The translations under genes were made by a program, and so were the position numbers. Below are positions 16,684 to 24,948 of a DNA stretch of 59,938 nucleotides, piece after piece. Each line of letters begins with the position of its first letter. Position 1 is the stretch's first letter. The stretch spans positions 1-59,938 of the forward strand of contig JAFTCU010000282.1 in NCBI GenBank assembly GCA_017454585.1, read 5' to 3'. Below the pieces are notes generated by a model. It ran no database searches. It saw nothing but the letters and a program-made list of their open reading frames with translations, and was not told the DNA's origin. This DNA is from Thermoguttaceae bacterium. GTDB taxonomy: Bacteria > Planctomycetota > Planctomycetia > Pirellulales > Thermoguttaceae.

Positions 16684-17547
16684 TCATTCGATCAACATAT
16701 TGTCGATCAGGCGCGTATCGTCCACACGTACCGCGAGCAGGATCGCCACCGGGAGTCGAATCTCTTCACCCTCCTGCGGAAGCAGGGTTTCCGGATCCAC
16801 GATCGCGACGTAATCGATCGAGTGTTTCGGATGAGTCAGAATCCCCCTGATCTCCGCCTCCACGGCCGCGCGGTCCCGAATCCCTTCGTCCAGGATCATG
16901 GCTTTGGCCCGCTTCAAACTCTGCGAGAGGCACAGCGCGCGCTGACGGGCGTCGGCCGAGAGGTAACGGTTTCGGGAACTCATCGCCAGACCGTCCTCTT
17001 CACGTTTGATGGGGCACATCTGGATGGTGACCGGAACGTTCAGATCGCGCACGAACTGCCGGATGACCTGAACCTGCTGGAAGTCTTTTTGACCAAAGAA
17101 CGCGATGTCGGCCTGAGTCATATTGAAGAGTTTCAGCACGACGGTCGCGACCCCGCGGAAATGCGTCGGGCGGAACTGCCCCTCCAACGGTTTTGCCACG
17201 CCGGCAACGTCCACGTAAGTGAAGAAATTCTTCGGGTACATTTCCTCGGCGGACGGCGTGAACACGATAATATTTTCCTTCGCGTTTTCCTTTTCGAGCA
17301 GGGCCAGGTCGTTTTCCAGCGTCCGCGGGTACTTATCGAAATCCTCCCCCGGCGCGAACTGGGTCGGGTTCACGAAAATCGACACGATGGTCCAGTCGGA
17401 ATTCTTCAGCGACTCTTTGACGAGCGAAATATGACCGGCGTGCAACGCACCCATCGTCGGAACCAGCCCGACGCGGAGATTCTGAAGGTGCAGCGACTTA
17501 ACGAGCGAATGAAGCGTAGAGCATTCACGCACAACTTGAGGTTTCAT
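16684..17547 (-). CDS. panC: Pantothenate synthetase
   Basis: PanC condenses pantoate with beta-alanine using ATP and supplies pantothenate for CoA. The product is 287 residues, the usual size. Motifs are VGLVPTMGALHAGHISLV (HIGH-type ATP site), IFVNPTQFAPGEDFDKYPR, VVLKLFNMTQADIAFFGQKDFQQ and MSSRNRYLS. It is the first gene of a leftward unit. No panB or panD is in the window. Confidence 0.95.
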   Translation of the reverse strand: MKPQVVRECSTLHSLVKSLHLQNLRVGLVPTMGALHAGHISLVKESLKNSDWTIVSIFVNPTQFAPGEDFDKYPRTLENDLALLEKENAKENIIVFTPSAEEMYPKNFFTYVDVAGVAKPLEGQFRPTHFRGVATVVLKLFNMTQADIAFFGQKDFQQVQVIRQFVRDLNVPVTIQMCPIKREEDGLAMSSRNRYLSADARQRALCLSQSLKRAKAMILDEGIRDRAAVEAEIRGILTHPKHSIDYVAIVDPETLLPQEGEEIRLPVAILLAVRVDDTRLIDNMLIE

Positions 17548-17860
17548 AATCGGCTTTCTGCGAAAAGTAAAAAGAGGAACATGATATAAACGTCATAACT
17601 TTTTTATTATATCATAATTTCCATAAAACACAATACAGGCCCGGAAATATTTCAAACTTTCTACGGATGTTCTTCCAAACAGAAAAATCATTTATTTGTA
17701 TTAAAGTAGGTAAAACAGGCAAACTTTTCCGCTTGTGAGAATAAAAAGATATTTTTGGTTTTTAAGTGTCGATGAAGAAATGAATACCCTTTGAAAGGGA
17801 TATGGTGTTTCCATGTTTCCTGGTGAAACGGAAGCAGATCATCGTTCGAAAGGAATCGAC
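17548..17860. other. Divergent intergenic region between panC and the autotransporter-type gene
   Basis: This 313-base, AT-rich stretch must carry promoters for both directions. TTATTATATCATAA (near 17602-17615) could supply a minus-strand -10 box for panC. ATACCCTTTGAAAGGGATAT at 17784-17803 is a near-perfect palindrome 58 bases before the plus-strand start and could be an operator. No gene is seen. Confidence 0.35.
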
Positions 17861-20800
17861 ATGATTAGACAACCACGGAAGATATTACATTTGGCTTTAT
17901 TAGCGGCGAGCCTCCTCGCGCTGGGAACAGCGATACCGTCTCATGCCGCCACTTATACAGATTCCACAACCACCAATATTACGGGGGCGGACATCGGTAA
18001 AACATACACCGATGGAAGTGGAAATACACACAATTTAGGTGTGAAATGGACTGACTACGATGATCCTACTCTTGCGGATCGCTCGGAAGACGCTCTGCAG
18101 TTCTCCCAGAAGAATCTGACCATTAATAACGCTACTGTCAATTGGAAGACCATTTTCGGTGAAAGAGGTAAAGGCAATAATCAGACTATTTCTCTGACAG
18201 GTACTAACAAATTCGACAATCAGGGGATTTATTTCGGCTCCCGCAGCGGCGAGAGAAGCGGTGGTTTCGGCGGCGATGTCACGCTCACCATGGATGGAAA
18301 TAACGAGTTTACCCAGCGCGTCATCATTGGAGGTGAAGGTGGTTACGGAGCCGACACGGGAGTGACCGGTCGTTCTTCCGTCACCATTTCGAGCGGTATA
18401 AATACATTCAATTATAATAAAGAAAATTATGGTCCTGATAAATACTATGGTCACGAAGATGCCGAAAACGGATATATACCCTACACAGACGGCTCAACAG
18501 GACCGAAGTATCATTCTTATGACTATTGGGATAATTACTACGGTGTGTACCTTTCAGCGATCGGAAATTCAGGCGTTCCGGGAGGTATTTCGGAAGGCGA
18601 CAGTACGAAGGGGGCGCACCTGACCATCGACGGAGGACACAATACCTTCAACGTCATGACGGCCATTGGAGGCGGTTACGACCTTACGCCTTACTGTTCG
18701 GTACAAACCAGCTCGGACGATAATGATGTTGTTTGGGGTGGGGCCAACGAGATTACCATCAACGATGGGATCAACGAATTTGCCGGTCGGACATTTTTCG
18801 GCGCGGCAGGAAGTACTACCCGCGTCGATTTCAACGGCGAGTCGAATACGGCTTTCACAGGCAAATACATTTCCGATAATATGGACCGCGCGGAAGCTCT
18901 TCGGGAAGATGGGAAACCAGGAAACTCCTACCGCGGCGGCGATCTGCCATACGTCTTTTTCGGCGGCAAAACGCTTACGTCTCAGGACTCGCTGCTTTTC
19001 CAGGCCGGAACAGGCAGTTCCGTGGACGTTCCTCTTCTGACGAGCAATACAAGCGTGAATTTCAACGGAACCAACGACGATAAAGAGGTCGCGAGTTTCA
19101 TGACCACCGCCTTCTTTGGAGGCGCGGACGAGCGCTGGCTCGCGGGTGATCAGACCCGTGTGGAAGATGGCGAAACCACGAATAATTTCTACTTCGGCTG
19201 GAATGCCGGTTCACTTGCCGGCACGAACGCGACCCGGCATGACGACGGTGTGGCGAACGTGACGCTCAACGGCGGTACGGTGACGGTTGGAAACGTGAAT
19301 ACGACCCCGATCGTTGCGACCCGAAGCAGTGAATCGTGGGAATACGATATTGAATCGTACCAATCCCGCTACGAGCAGGTCCGGCTCATTGGAACCTCAG
19401 AAGGTTCAACTTTTACGACGACCGGGGGAACGCTGAAGTTCCAGGTCGCCACACATGACAAATCCTCGTCCGACTACCAGCAGGCGGTCGCAGACGGCTA
19501 CACCGGTTACTTTACGGAGCTTTCCACGGAAGTCGAAAATCCGGTCACGCAGGTTTACGAAGAGAACACCCCGGTGCAGCTCGAATCGGGTATGATCGCG
19601 TTTGACTCGATCAACATTTCGGCGGACACGCAAGTTAAAATCAAGGATCTGAGCGGCGTCATTGCGACGCAGGGACAGAGCAAAGACTTTTACACGAACC
19701 CTGTTTTGGTCGATACAACGGGCGCGACTGCGGAAAAGGACACCTACATCGATCTTTCCCAAAACTCCGGCACGGACTCGCCGGTCATCATGGGCAAGAC
19801 GGAATACGATTACTACTTCTACAAAGTGATTGCGGAAGACGTCGATCCGAACCACGCAGCCGAGGATGGTATCCAGACAAATCAGGTCCGTTTGCACATC
19901 GTGGGCCCTGACAAACCGATCGAAGATTACTTCGTCGGGAACATGGAGGACAATACGGATACGGTGCTGGACATCATCAAGAATAAAGAGCCGGAGGATT
20001 TGTACGAGCAGATCGACGACATCATTTCCGACAGTACTTCGGCGGAAGAAGTCGCGGAACGTTTTGACCAGCTCGTTGGAGCGACTTATGGCGATTTGGC
20101 TGCCGCGAAGGTTCAGCACCTCAGCGCTTTTAACCTCCAGCTTTCCAATAAACTCCTTGGGAACGATGGGACACGCTGTGATTTCTGGAACTGCGGCTCC
20201 TGCGAGGAAGAAGACGGAAGCCTGTTTTGTCCGTGCATTTACAGCAACCGGAATATCTGGGGATCTTTCCACGCAGATGGCGGCAAAGTGGACATGCACC
20301 GTTATTACGCCGGCTACGACTCAAGCAGCTGGGGCGTGACCATCGGGTTCGACTGGTACAGTGAAGACGAAACCCACATGGGATTTTTCTTCGATTACAC
20401 ACGTTACAATGTTGAATCCTCCGCGAAATACAGCGGCACGTATGCTTACGCCAAGGACTACACTGTCGGAGCGTACGGGAAATTCGACGCATTCTTTTTC
20501 GGAGGGTACAATACTATCATCGCGAGTGTTTCCTTCACTGACGTTCAGGGAAAACGCTGGGGACTTGAAGAGTCCTCTGTCTGTGACACAACAGGCGCTG
20601 TTCCGTGTCTCTTTTATGAGCATGGCTGGCAGTACGCCTTTTCCGATCGGCTGACCATCAACCCGTTCGCGGGTCTCCAGTTTGTGTACTACAGTACCTC
20701 GGGATTTATGGAGGATTCTCTGAATAACACCACGGGAGAAGCGGGCGTTTTGGGAATTCGCACGGACGGTATGACGTACAGGTCTTTGCACTCGAACATC

Positions 20801-21100
20801 GGAGTTCGTACTAATTGGTGCTGGTTCGTTGACACGGAGGCCTGCCGCAGCTTTAACACGAACATCAAAACCGTGTGGATCCACGAGCTTTTGGATGAAG
20901 ACCCGTCTTGCGCTGTCACGATTCAGAATACGCTCATGAACATTCGCAGTAACAGCGGCGGACGCGACTGGGCCGATTTAGGGCTTGGGCTGGATTTCAA
21001 AGCCTGCAACCGCCTTTCCTTCAACGTGGATTACGATTTGTTCCTGAATGGCTACACGCTGATCCACACGGGAATGGCCTCAATGACCTTTGCGTTCTGA
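17861..21100 (+). CDS. Autotransporter-type surface protein with C-terminal beta-barrel
   Basis: The ATG at 17861 has GAAAGGAATCG in front and opens a signal peptide (MIRQPRKILHLALLAASLLALGTAIPSHA); an ATG at 17813 is less likely. The product is 1079 residues. The passenger (about 30-770) is Thr/Asn/Gly-rich with repeated turns such as INDGINEFAG, LTIDGGHNTFNVMTAIGGG and VTLNGGTVTVGN, typical of a beta-helix. A Cys-rich linker (CDFWNCGSCEEEDGSLFCPC) comes just before the barrel. From about 798 the sequence is an autotransporter domain (NIWGSFHADGG, WGVTIGFDWY) ending GMASMTFAF, with the terminal Phe used by BAM substrates. It is probably a surface adhesin or enzyme carrier, and the passenger function is unknown. 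Confidence 0.8.
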   Translation: MIRQPRKILHLALLAASLLALGTAIPSHAATYTDSTTTNITGADIGKTYTDGSGNTHNLGVKWTDYDDPTLADRSEDALQFSQKNLTINNATVNWKTIFGERGKGNNQTISLTGTNKFDNQGIYFGSRSGERSGGFGGDVTLTMDGNNEFTQRVIIGGEGGYGADTGVTGRSSVTISSGINTFNYNKENYGPDKYYGHEDAENGYIPYTDGSTGPKYHSYDYWDNYYGVYLSAIGNSGVPGGISEGDSTKGAHLTIDGGHNTFNVMTAIGGGYDLTPYCSVQTSSDDNDVVWGGANEITINDGINEFAGRTFFGAAGSTTRVDFNGESNTAFTGKYISDNMDRAEALREDGKPGNSYRGGDLPYVFFGGKTLTSQDSLLFQAGTGSSVDVPLLTSNTSVNFNGTNDDKEVASFMTTAFFGGADERWLAGDQTRVEDGETTNNFYFGWNAGSLAGTNATRHDDGVANVTLNGGTVTVGNVNTTPIVATRSSESWEYDIESYQSRYEQVRLIGTSEGSTFTTTGGTLKFQVATHDKSSSDYQQAVADGYTGYFTELSTEVENPVTQVYEENTPVQLESGMIAFDSINISADTQVKIKDLSGVIATQGQSKDFYTNPVLVDTTGATAEKDTYIDLSQNSGTDSPVIMGKTEYDYYFYKVIAEDVDPNHAAEDGIQTNQVRLHIVGPDKPIEDYFVGNMEDNTDTVLDIIKNKEPEDLYEQIDDIISDSTSAEEVAERFDQLVGATYGDLAAAKVQHLSAFNLQLSNKLLGNDGTRCDFWNCGSCEEEDGSLFCPCIYSNRNIWGSFHADGGKVDMHRYYAGYDSSSWGVTIGFDWYSEDETHMGFFFDYTRYNVESSAKYSGTYAYAKDYTVGAYGKFDAFFFGGYNTIIASVSFTDVQGKRWGLEESSVCDTTGAVPCLFYEHGWQYAFSDRLTINPFAGLQFVYYSTSGFMEDSLNNTTGEAGVLGIRTDGMTYRSLHSNIGVRTNWCWFVDTEACRSFNTNIKTVWIHELLDEDPSCAVTIQNTLMNIRSNSGGRDWADLGLGLDFKACNRLSFNVDYDLFLNGYTLIHTGMASMTFAF

Positions 21101-21123
21101 GAAAAGACCAGGGAAATACAGAT

Positions 21124-22446
21124 TCAATCCTTCAGAAGTACTTGAGGATGATTGATTCTGTATTTCCACAACCCACACAGGATTACAAACAGAATTACTC
21201 TTGATGCTGGCATAGCCCACCAAACGCCATCGATTCCGAGCCAGAGGGGCAGTACGAACAAACAAAGCGGCAAGGCAAAACACGCGTCACCGTAAATCAG
21301 GATATTCGCCTGAACGATTTGTTCAGTTGCCTGGTAATAGTAACTCGCGACACGGATCACGCCCAGAAGCAGGAACGCCGACAGACTGATCATCACGCCA
21401 TGGGAGGCCAGCTTTGCGGTCTCTCCGGAGAGACCCGTCCAGCCGGGCATATAATCTTTCAAAATCAGACTGACAAGAAAAATCAGAATTCCAATTCCGA
21501 AAGCAGTCTGGATACCCATTTTCCCGATGTGAGCCTTTCTTTTGTGTTCCCGCGCTCCGTGCAGAAACGCCACCATCGGTTGTACGCCCGTGCCCAACCC
21601 GGTCATGAGCAGTGAGCCGAGCGCTTCGATACTTGAAAGGAGCGTATAAGCCGCCAGACCTTCTTTGCCTCCGTACCGAAGCGACTGGTAATTGTGCATG
21701 GCGAGCATTACGAGAATTATCAGTGAGTTTCCGAAAATCGGGATCCCTGTGACGAGAATCTCCCGAATACGCCGCCAGTCCGGTACGAAGCAGCCCCACG
21801 TGAAACGCAGGTTAGTATGTGGGGAAAGAAAATACCAAAACGCGATCAAACATGCGACAATCTGACTGCAAATCGTAGCCCAGGCCGCTCCCGACGCGCC
21901 GAACCGCCAATGAATAATCAAGGCCCAGTCGAGCAGGATATTCATCGAAAGGCCAATGATCTCCATCAACATTGCCAGCACCGGATGACCGTCGTTTCGT
22001 ATGACGGCAACGCCGCCCATCATGAAAACTCCAACGAAAGAGTACAAGACCATGATCCGTATGTACTCAAACCCGATCGGCATAAGCTCCTCGTTGATCC
22101 CCATACAATACATGATCGGTTTAAGTTCGAGCAGGATCAAAACGGTCAGAACAAGGGTTACAACACATTGGAGCCAGACCATATTCTGGAAAGACTTTTG
22201 AGCGTCATTTGGCTCATTGGCGCCTCGGGCCTGTGAAATCAGAACTGCCGCTCCACAGCCGATCATATCGGCGGCGGCTGAAAAAAACATCACGATCGGC
22301 CAGGATATCCCGACGGCTGCAAGACCTAATTCCCCCAATCCCTGCCCAATGAAAATCGTATCAACGATGCAGAATGACCCCGCGATGAGCATACTCGCCA
22401 TCGAGGGAATCACATAGCGGAGAAATAGCTTTGAATCAGGAGTCAT
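21124..22446 (-). CDS. MATE family efflux transporter
   Basis: The product is 440 residues with 12 hydrophobic helices in two halves. Typical MATE (NorM/DinF-like) segments are YVIPSMASMLIAGSFCIVDTIFIGQGLG at the N-terminus, AAVGISWPIVMFFSAAADMIGCGAAVLISQARG, and LLMTGLGTGVQPMVAFLHGA in the second half. It is an inner-membrane antiporter that expels drugs or metabolites using a proton or sodium gradient. It stands on its own strand after folK with a 101-base gap and converges on the autotransporter gene. The substrate cannot be inferred. Confidence 0.9.
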   Translation of the reverse strand: MTPDSKLFLRYVIPSMASMLIAGSFCIVDTIFIGQGLGELGLAAVGISWPIVMFFSAAADMIGCGAAVLISQARGANEPNDAQKSFQNMVWLQCVVTLVLTVLILLELKPIMYCMGINEELMPIGFEYIRIMVLYSFVGVFMMGGVAVIRNDGHPVLAMLMEIIGLSMNILLDWALIIHWRFGASGAAWATICSQIVACLIAFWYFLSPHTNLRFTWGCFVPDWRRIREILVTGIPIFGNSLIILVMLAMHNYQSLRYGGKEGLAAYTLLSSIEALGSLLMTGLGTGVQPMVAFLHGAREHKRKAHIGKMGIQTAFGIGILIFLVSLILKDYMPGWTGLSGETAKLASHGVMISLSAFLLLGVIRVASYYYQATEQIVQANILIYGDACFALPLCLFVLPLWLGIDGVWWAMPASRVILFVILCGLWKYRINHPQVLLKD

Positions 22447-22547
22447 GAGCCAGCAGGAACGAAGGTTTCTTTTCCGTGAAAGCCTCAGCAGCGGCGGGGC
22501 TTTTACGGCAATTCAAATCGTTCATTATATCTTTCCGTTATTTTCTG

Positions 22548-23174
22548 TCAAGTGGCCCCAATCAGTCGTTTTATGCGTTCAAAAACATCGGTCTCTTCCC
22601 CGTTTCTGCAAACCCATCGTTTGGCCAAAATTGCGCAATGGTTTTCTCTTGCTTCCTGAAGCAGCGATTCAGGAACGGGGTTCATGGAGTTCCAAATGAG
22701 TGGCGCTTTCGGCATATCACGCATTTCGCAAAGTGTCAAGCCTGTCAGCGGATGGACCCATTCCGGGGCAATTTCACACGCCGGCCCAAGTACAAAATCC
22801 CGCCACGGGATCATGGGATGCGGGAGAACCAGCTCCGGAGAAGCATCAAGAAAAATATCGTTCCAAAAAAGCAGATCCAAATCCACCGTTCGCGCGGCCC
22901 AATGCCCGGATCTTTCCCGGCCGAGTGATTTTTCAAGTGTCAAAAGCCAGTGCAGAAGCCGGATCGGGTTCCACTCGGAAGACACTTGAAAACGCAGGAC
23001 CGAATTCCAGTAGTCGGGTTCCGTACTTCCGTCAGTCGTAACGGCCTGCGTCCGGATCAGACTGGAAGTTTGTACCGTTCCAAACGTTTCACGAATTGCC
23101 TTCACCACGTCCTGAAACGTCTTTTCACCGTTTCCGAGATTCGCGCCGAACGCAGCTAATACTTCAGTGTTCAT
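22548..23174 (-). CDS. folK: 2-amino-4-hydroxy-6-hydroxymethyldihydropteridine pyrophosphokinase
   Basis: HPPK transfers pyrophosphate from ATP to the pterin in folate synthesis. The start at 23174 (MNTEVLAAFGANLGNGEKTF) fits the family N-terminus. Other motifs are LLHWLLTLEKSLGRER, the HPPK signature RTVDLDLLFWND, and LPHPMIPWRDFVLGPACEIAPEWVHP. The length of 208 residues includes a tail of about 50 beyond the usual domain. The ATG lies inside the end of the upstream DUF4340 gene (11-base overlap), so translation is probably coupled. Confidence 0.93.
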   Translation of the reverse strand: MNTEVLAAFGANLGNGEKTFQDVVKAIRETFGTVQTSSLIRTQAVTTDGSTEPDYWNSVLRFQVSSEWNPIRLLHWLLTLEKSLGRERSGHWAARTVDLDLLFWNDIFLDASPELVLPHPMIPWRDFVLGPACEIAPEWVHPLTGLTLCEMRDMPKAPLIWNSMNPVPESLLQEARENHCAILAKRWVCRNGEETDVFERIKRLIGAT

Positions 23175-24708
23175 GGTGATGGTGGTGTGGACAGTTTTCA
23201 TCGTGGCATTCTTCTTCCGAATGGTCCGCCTCATCCTGATGTGACGCTTCGTCGTTTTCTTCTTTCATTTTTTGGGCTTCCTCCTCTGAAATAAATGCGG
23301 AAGCATACGTCACGTGAATTTGCTGGTACACGTCCTCGGGAATGATATAAAACCAGTCAGCAAACAGGGCGTTCATTTTCTCGACCTTTTCCCGGGCCTG
23401 AGCCAGTTTTTCCTCGTAGATCTTCTGTTCCTGCTGATTCATCTCCAGAATGGAGGCGTACTGCGCTTTGGCTGCCGGATCGGCTCCCTCTTCCGGCTTT
23501 GGTGGAAGCTCCTGAAGTGTGGGCTGCTCGATTCCCTGCGGATACAAGTCAGCCGTGAGAAGCAGATAGCGGTAAAATTTACGATCGCCAATGTCCGCCA
23601 AATCCGCGAGAGTTTCCTGCCCCGCGATTCCGCCGAAGAAAAGCCGGTAAACCACGCCGCCGGTAGAATAGACATGAAGTTGACCGTCCGTAGAGAAAAG
23701 CGTCATGACTGGTCCTTGACCGAGGTCCATGGGAAGAACGCAGAAACCCCGTTCCTGAAGCAAGTGGTTCAGATCGTCGCTCACGCTCAGGCTTTCCGGG
23801 TGGAGGAACGTTTCACGCAGAGCCTCTGGTTTGCGCTGTACGCCACAGATTCGCATATCCGCCAGATTTTGACTTACACGCCGTAACCCCGGAAGGTTTA
23901 GAACCTGACCAACCGGCATTCCCTCGTCACGCATTCCGTTCCCAAAGACTTTTTGGTTGGAAATCAGAACCCAATCCGGGTCTTCCATATATTTCTGGGC
24001 GAGCATAAACTGCCCGCGATGGTCGAAAGCCGGGCTACCATCCGCGTTGGCGTGAAAATCAAGTTTGCAATCCAGCACGAAAAGCGATCCGATGTCAGAC
24101 GGCTGGATCTTCAGCAAATCCGTCTCGATCCAGTCGATGAAGTTCGCGGTGAGTTTGGAGGGGTCCATCTTCACGACATAAACGGGATTTTGACCTGCGC
24201 GGCGAACGTAATATTTCCCGGTCCCTTCTTCGACCTCGTGCCCCAGAATCAGGTCGAGGAGCATTTTATCCTGTGGGCTTCGGATGGTGATTCGGGTCCC
24301 AAGCTCGGACGGCTCAGCAGAGGGAGCCTCTTCGGAAGTCAAAACGCCGCACTGGGCGCGTGTCGCCTCATCTTCGCCGACAACTCGCAAAACTTCGAGG
24401 CCGGAAAGGGCGGAAACCACGTCAACCATGCGATTCTGCGCGTTGGCCGGGTAGCCGCTGAAGGACGAAAGAATCCATTCGCCGCCGATTTTTTTGACTT
24501 CGAGACTTCGAGGACTTCCGTTTTTTTCGGTGGTCTGGATCGCAAGTGACCCGACATCCAACACATTGGTCAGCTCCGGGAAAAGAACCTGGTTGATCAT
24601 CTGGCTGGACTGAAACGTCTCACGTTCCGGCAGTGAAAGATAAACGGCCGGAATCAGGACGACGAGTGCGGCGAGGAAAAAAACGGCGGTTTTGAGCGAA
24701 TCGGTCAT
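23164..24708 (-). CDS. DUF4340 domain protein with a His-rich metal-binding tail
   Basis: The start at 24708 gives MTDSLKTAVFFLAALVVLIPAVYLSLPE, an N-terminal membrane anchor; an ATG at 24798 would add 30 residues. The 514-residue product has the repeated beta-rich DUF4340 pattern, for example EVKKIGGEWILSSFSGYPANAQNRMVDVVSALSGLEVLRVVG and LDLILGHEVEEGTGKYYVRRAGQNPVYVV. DUF4340 proteins usually accompany GldG/ABC-type gliding or export genes, which are not seen here. The C-terminus is striking: acidic and Cys/His-rich, ending in PHHHHHEH, probably able to bind nickel, zinc or copper. It overlaps folK by 11 bases. Confidence 0.7.
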   Translation of the reverse strand: MTDSLKTAVFFLAALVVLIPAVYLSLPERETFQSSQMINQVLFPELTNVLDVGSLAIQTTEKNGSPRSLEVKKIGGEWILSSFSGYPANAQNRMVDVVSALSGLEVLRVVGEDEATRAQCGVLTSEEAPSAEPSELGTRITIRSPQDKMLLDLILGHEVEEGTGKYYVRRAGQNPVYVVKMDPSKLTANFIDWIETDLLKIQPSDIGSLFVLDCKLDFHANADGSPAFDHRGQFMLAQKYMEDPDWVLISNQKVFGNGMRDEGMPVGQVLNLPGLRRVSQNLADMRICGVQRKPEALRETFLHPESLSVSDDLNHLLQERGFCVLPMDLGQGPVMTLFSTDGQLHVYSTGGVVYRLFFGGIAGQETLADLADIGDRKFYRYLLLTADLYPQGIEQPTLQELPPKPEEGADPAAKAQYASILEMNQQEQKIYEEKLAQAREKVEKMNALFADWFYIIPEDVYQQIHVTYASAFISEEEAQKMKEENDEASHQDEADHSEEECHDENCPHHHHHEH

Positions 24709-24866
24709 AAAATCGTGCGGGGAAACGGCAGTTTGCCGTCCAGTGGAGCAGGAAATGAAAGGAAAGGGTGAATTGGTTTGACGCGTCGTGCGTTTCATCT
24801 CACTCGCAGCCGAGCGCAAACCGGCACTTAATATAGCACGAAATCCTAAAAAATGCAAGCCCCTCC

Positions 24867-24895
24867 TTGCTTTTTTTCTTCCCTTAATATAAAAT
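24867..24895 (+). promoter_or_regulatory. Putative promoter of the beta-helix gene
   Basis: TTGCTT (24867-24872) and TAAAAT (24890-24895) are spaced 17 bases apart, about 54 bases before the ATG. Confidence 0.45.
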
Positions 24896-24948
24896 ACCAG
24901 AAATCAATGTAATGGTTTCAATCCCCCCCCCAAAACAGAAAGGTTTTT

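Noticed and set aside
17813..17860. Earlier start of the autotransporter-type protein
   Set aside because: The extra 16 residues are hydrophilic and precede a normal signal peptide that has its own ribosome binding site.
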